Source: Linyphia triangularis
Lineage: Eukaryota; Arthropoda; Arachnida; Araneae; Linyphiidae
DNA: 64,000 nucleotides
Direction of reading: 5' to 3'
NCBI GenBank assembly: GCA_963978545.1
Contig: OZ021723.1
Span: 5,648,273-5,712,272 of the forward strand
A program made the position numbers and the translations under genes. The notes under the pieces were generated by a model. It saw only the letters and a program-made list of their open reading frames with translations. It was not told the origin of the DNA and did no database searches. Position 1 is the first letter of the stretch, and each line of letters opens with the position of its first letter. Below, one piece after another: positions 62,446 through 64,000 of this stretch.

Positions 62446-63301
62446 TAGTTATTAATACAACTACTGGGGAAAGTAATACTTTTTCAAATGATGGCAAAAC
62501 ACATATTTGACGAGTGCAATAGCACGAGTCAAATAATTTACCGACTTAGAAGATATCTGGCGACGGTCTACTTACATCTATTAAAAGTGAGCCAAGTTGG
62601 CAAAAAATATTACGTCACTTTTATGACGTAACTGATGTCGCCAATTTGGCTTACTTTTAAAAGAGATATAAGTTTTCCGAGCCAAAGATCAGAAATCGAT
62701 TGCGCTTTTTCTCATTGAAAATCAAAATTAAGTGGGTTGCCAGACCAACAAGTTTGTTCTATTTTTGGCAAGTTATGACATATCTGGCAATCGGATTTTA
62801 GTTCAACTCATTCCAAGTCGATTTTTGATCAGTTTCGGCCATTTTTGCCACGGCAGACCAGTGGATTCCTAATCTACTCACTTTTCTCCAATTTCTATAA
62901 AAAATTCAGAACGATGTTCGATGGGATCCAAAAATTGCAGTCGCCTCTCAGACTACAAGACTATAATATTTGAGCACGTGGCGTGCGAGAAAGTATTTTT
63001 TCACACTAGTGCGAAAAAGTTACTGACTCGTACTCCTAAAAAAAAAAAAAAAAAAAAAAAAAAGTATTACTTTCGCCACGATTTTTGATTCAAAATTATT
63101 AGAAAAAAGTTTAATTTCTTGCACGTTGTTATAAAAAAATATTTTTTGCACGGATTATATAAAAATATTGTATGCAACACGTGGAAAAATACTTTTCAAA
63201 ACTCGGTAAATTATTTGACTCGTGCTATCGCACTCATCAAATAAGCATTTTACCTCGTTTGAAAAAAGTATCACTATCCCCACTAGTTGCATAAATAACT
63301 A
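62446..63301. mobile_element. Inverted-repeat element of ~856 bp containing a half foldback
   Basis: The left arm (about 62446-62548) and right arm (about 63198-63301) are reverse complements: GTTATTAATACAACTACTGG against, inverted, GTTATTTATGCAACTAGTGG, and later GAGTGCAATAGCACGAGTCA against GAGTGCGATAGCACGAGTCA. TA flanks GTTATT at both ends. Inside are a truncated ~660-family foldback, an A tract at 63038-63063 and AT-rich filler. No coding frame. Confidence 0.75.
62551..62953. mobile_element. Foldback MITE, ~660-bp family, copy 11 (truncated)
   Basis: Lacks the first ~250 bp; it begins at AGATATCTGGCGACGG and keeps the centre and the whole right arm to CTCTCAGAC. The central pair reads TTACGTCA...TGACGTAA. 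Confidence 0.88.
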
Positions 63302-63700
63302 CTTGAAGAGTTCTCAATATTTTAAATCCCTCAAGCAATTGGTTTACATAACTCAAAATCTTACACGATAAGAAAGTTTCTCAATGTTTTAAATATTTGA
63401 AGCAATCTGTTTTCTCGAAGCCTTTCGAAAAGGGATAGGATATTACTCTAACATTAAACAAACCGGTGTGTATTTAAAATAAATCTAACACCACTTCCAA
63501 GGGTACGGATTTATTTCAGGAAATAGTAATTTCTCCACAGGTTCTAAAATCCAATTTTACACATGAGTAGCAAAAAAAAAAAAAAAAATATCCAATACAC
63601 CAGAATAAATGAGTATAAAAGAGAAGATACTTTTCCACCAGAATAGTTCAAAATAATGACCAATGTCATGGTCAGTTTGAATAATAATAAAAAAAAAAAT
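63302..63700. other. Unassigned AT-rich stretch
   Basis: A tracts at 63573-63589 and 63690-63710; nothing else recognised. Confidence 0.5.
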
Positions 63701-63709
63701 AAAAAATAG

Positions 63710-64000
63710 CCCGATCTTTCATTAACAAACTCATAGAAGCGTGTCTGTGGAATTCTCCGAAGCCACGCGATCTCTCGTTCTGAATGACGGGGAGTGACGT
63801 CACATCCGGTGAGACTGTCCTCGCGTGACCATCTAATTCGCCTGACACTTCTTTCGGAGCAAGCCCCTTTTTTTAGTAGATTTAATCGTGACATCAGTGA
63901 AAAGAAGCAACCAACGCCTCTGCGATCTGAGGGTTGTTATCCGATACAACCAAACTCTTGATTCCGAAGGTCAACCCGGTGCCTGCTCAGGTTTCGACCT
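63710..64000. promoter_or_regulatory. CpG-richer, promoter-like block at the window edge
   Basis: About 290 bp with many CpG dinucleotides in an otherwise CpG-poor window. It has a perfect CRE palindrome TGACGTCA (63795-63802) followed by an ETS-like CATCCGGT. A minus-strand frame (63544-63894) starts inside but runs into low-complexity FFFLL codons, so I do not call it coding. It could be the promoter and first exon of a gene lying beyond 64000. Confidence 0.35.

Overview
The window looks like AT-rich, repeat-dense intergenic DNA from an animal nuclear genome, most likely an arthropod; I cannot fix the species. There is no operon structure, no long open reading frame, and there are many A/T homopolymers, (CA)n and (TA)n tracts. 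The elements are eukaryotic: tRNA-derived SINEs with RNA polymerase III boxes, TA-, TTAA- and 8-bp-duplicating DNA transposon derivatives, and the decayed C-termini of a LINE reverse transcriptase and a mariner/IS630 transposase. I found no complete host protein-coding gene. The only host-like coding candidate is a 35-codon frame at 25512-25616 (-), which could be a terminal exon but is weakly supported.

Layout. 1-2.8 kb: AT-rich, one pogo-like terminal-repeat remnant. 2.86-6.44 kb: a ~419/443-bp tandem array, then a 147-bp array. 6.45-12.5 kb: three ~660-bp foldback elements (one split by an hAT-type insertion) and a SINE. 12.5-15.3 kb: two SINEs side by side, then eight 295-bp units, each a SINE plus its flank. 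15.5-18.1 kb: a TTAA-type element and an expanded interspersed repeat. 19.9-23.4 kb: a foldback copy and nine ~240-bp tandem units. 24-29.3 kb: a TTAA-type element, a 370-bp duplication, a 245-bp inverted-repeat element, LINE debris and a block resembling a heat-shock promoter. 29.3-36.5 kb: SINEs, a nested older repeat, a foldback copy. 36.5-38.5 kb: a 171-bp satellite. 38.8-43 kb: a piggyBac-like MITE, a TTAA element, a foldback copy. 43-45.85 kb: a nested repeat with a SINE and a 157-bp satellite. 47-49.1 kb: a hairpin element, a TTAA element and an hAT-type MITE. 50-53 kb: a foldback copy and a 37/74-bp minisatellite. 55-63.3 kb: the transposase remnant, a (TA)n tract, more foldbacks and SINEs, and a composite inverted-repeat element. 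The last ~300 bp are CpG-richer and promoter-like.

The strongest calls are structural. Target-site duplications flank most SINEs. Eight-bp duplications flank two hAT-type MITEs, and TTAA flanks two or three further elements. Several insertions have an empty-site relative elsewhere in the window, so the order of events can be read. Two unrelated SINE heads share the same CCAA-type 3' tail, which suggests one LINE partner mobilised both. Nothing here is a gene pathway. The coherent theme is serial transposition followed by local tandem amplification of transposon-containing segments.
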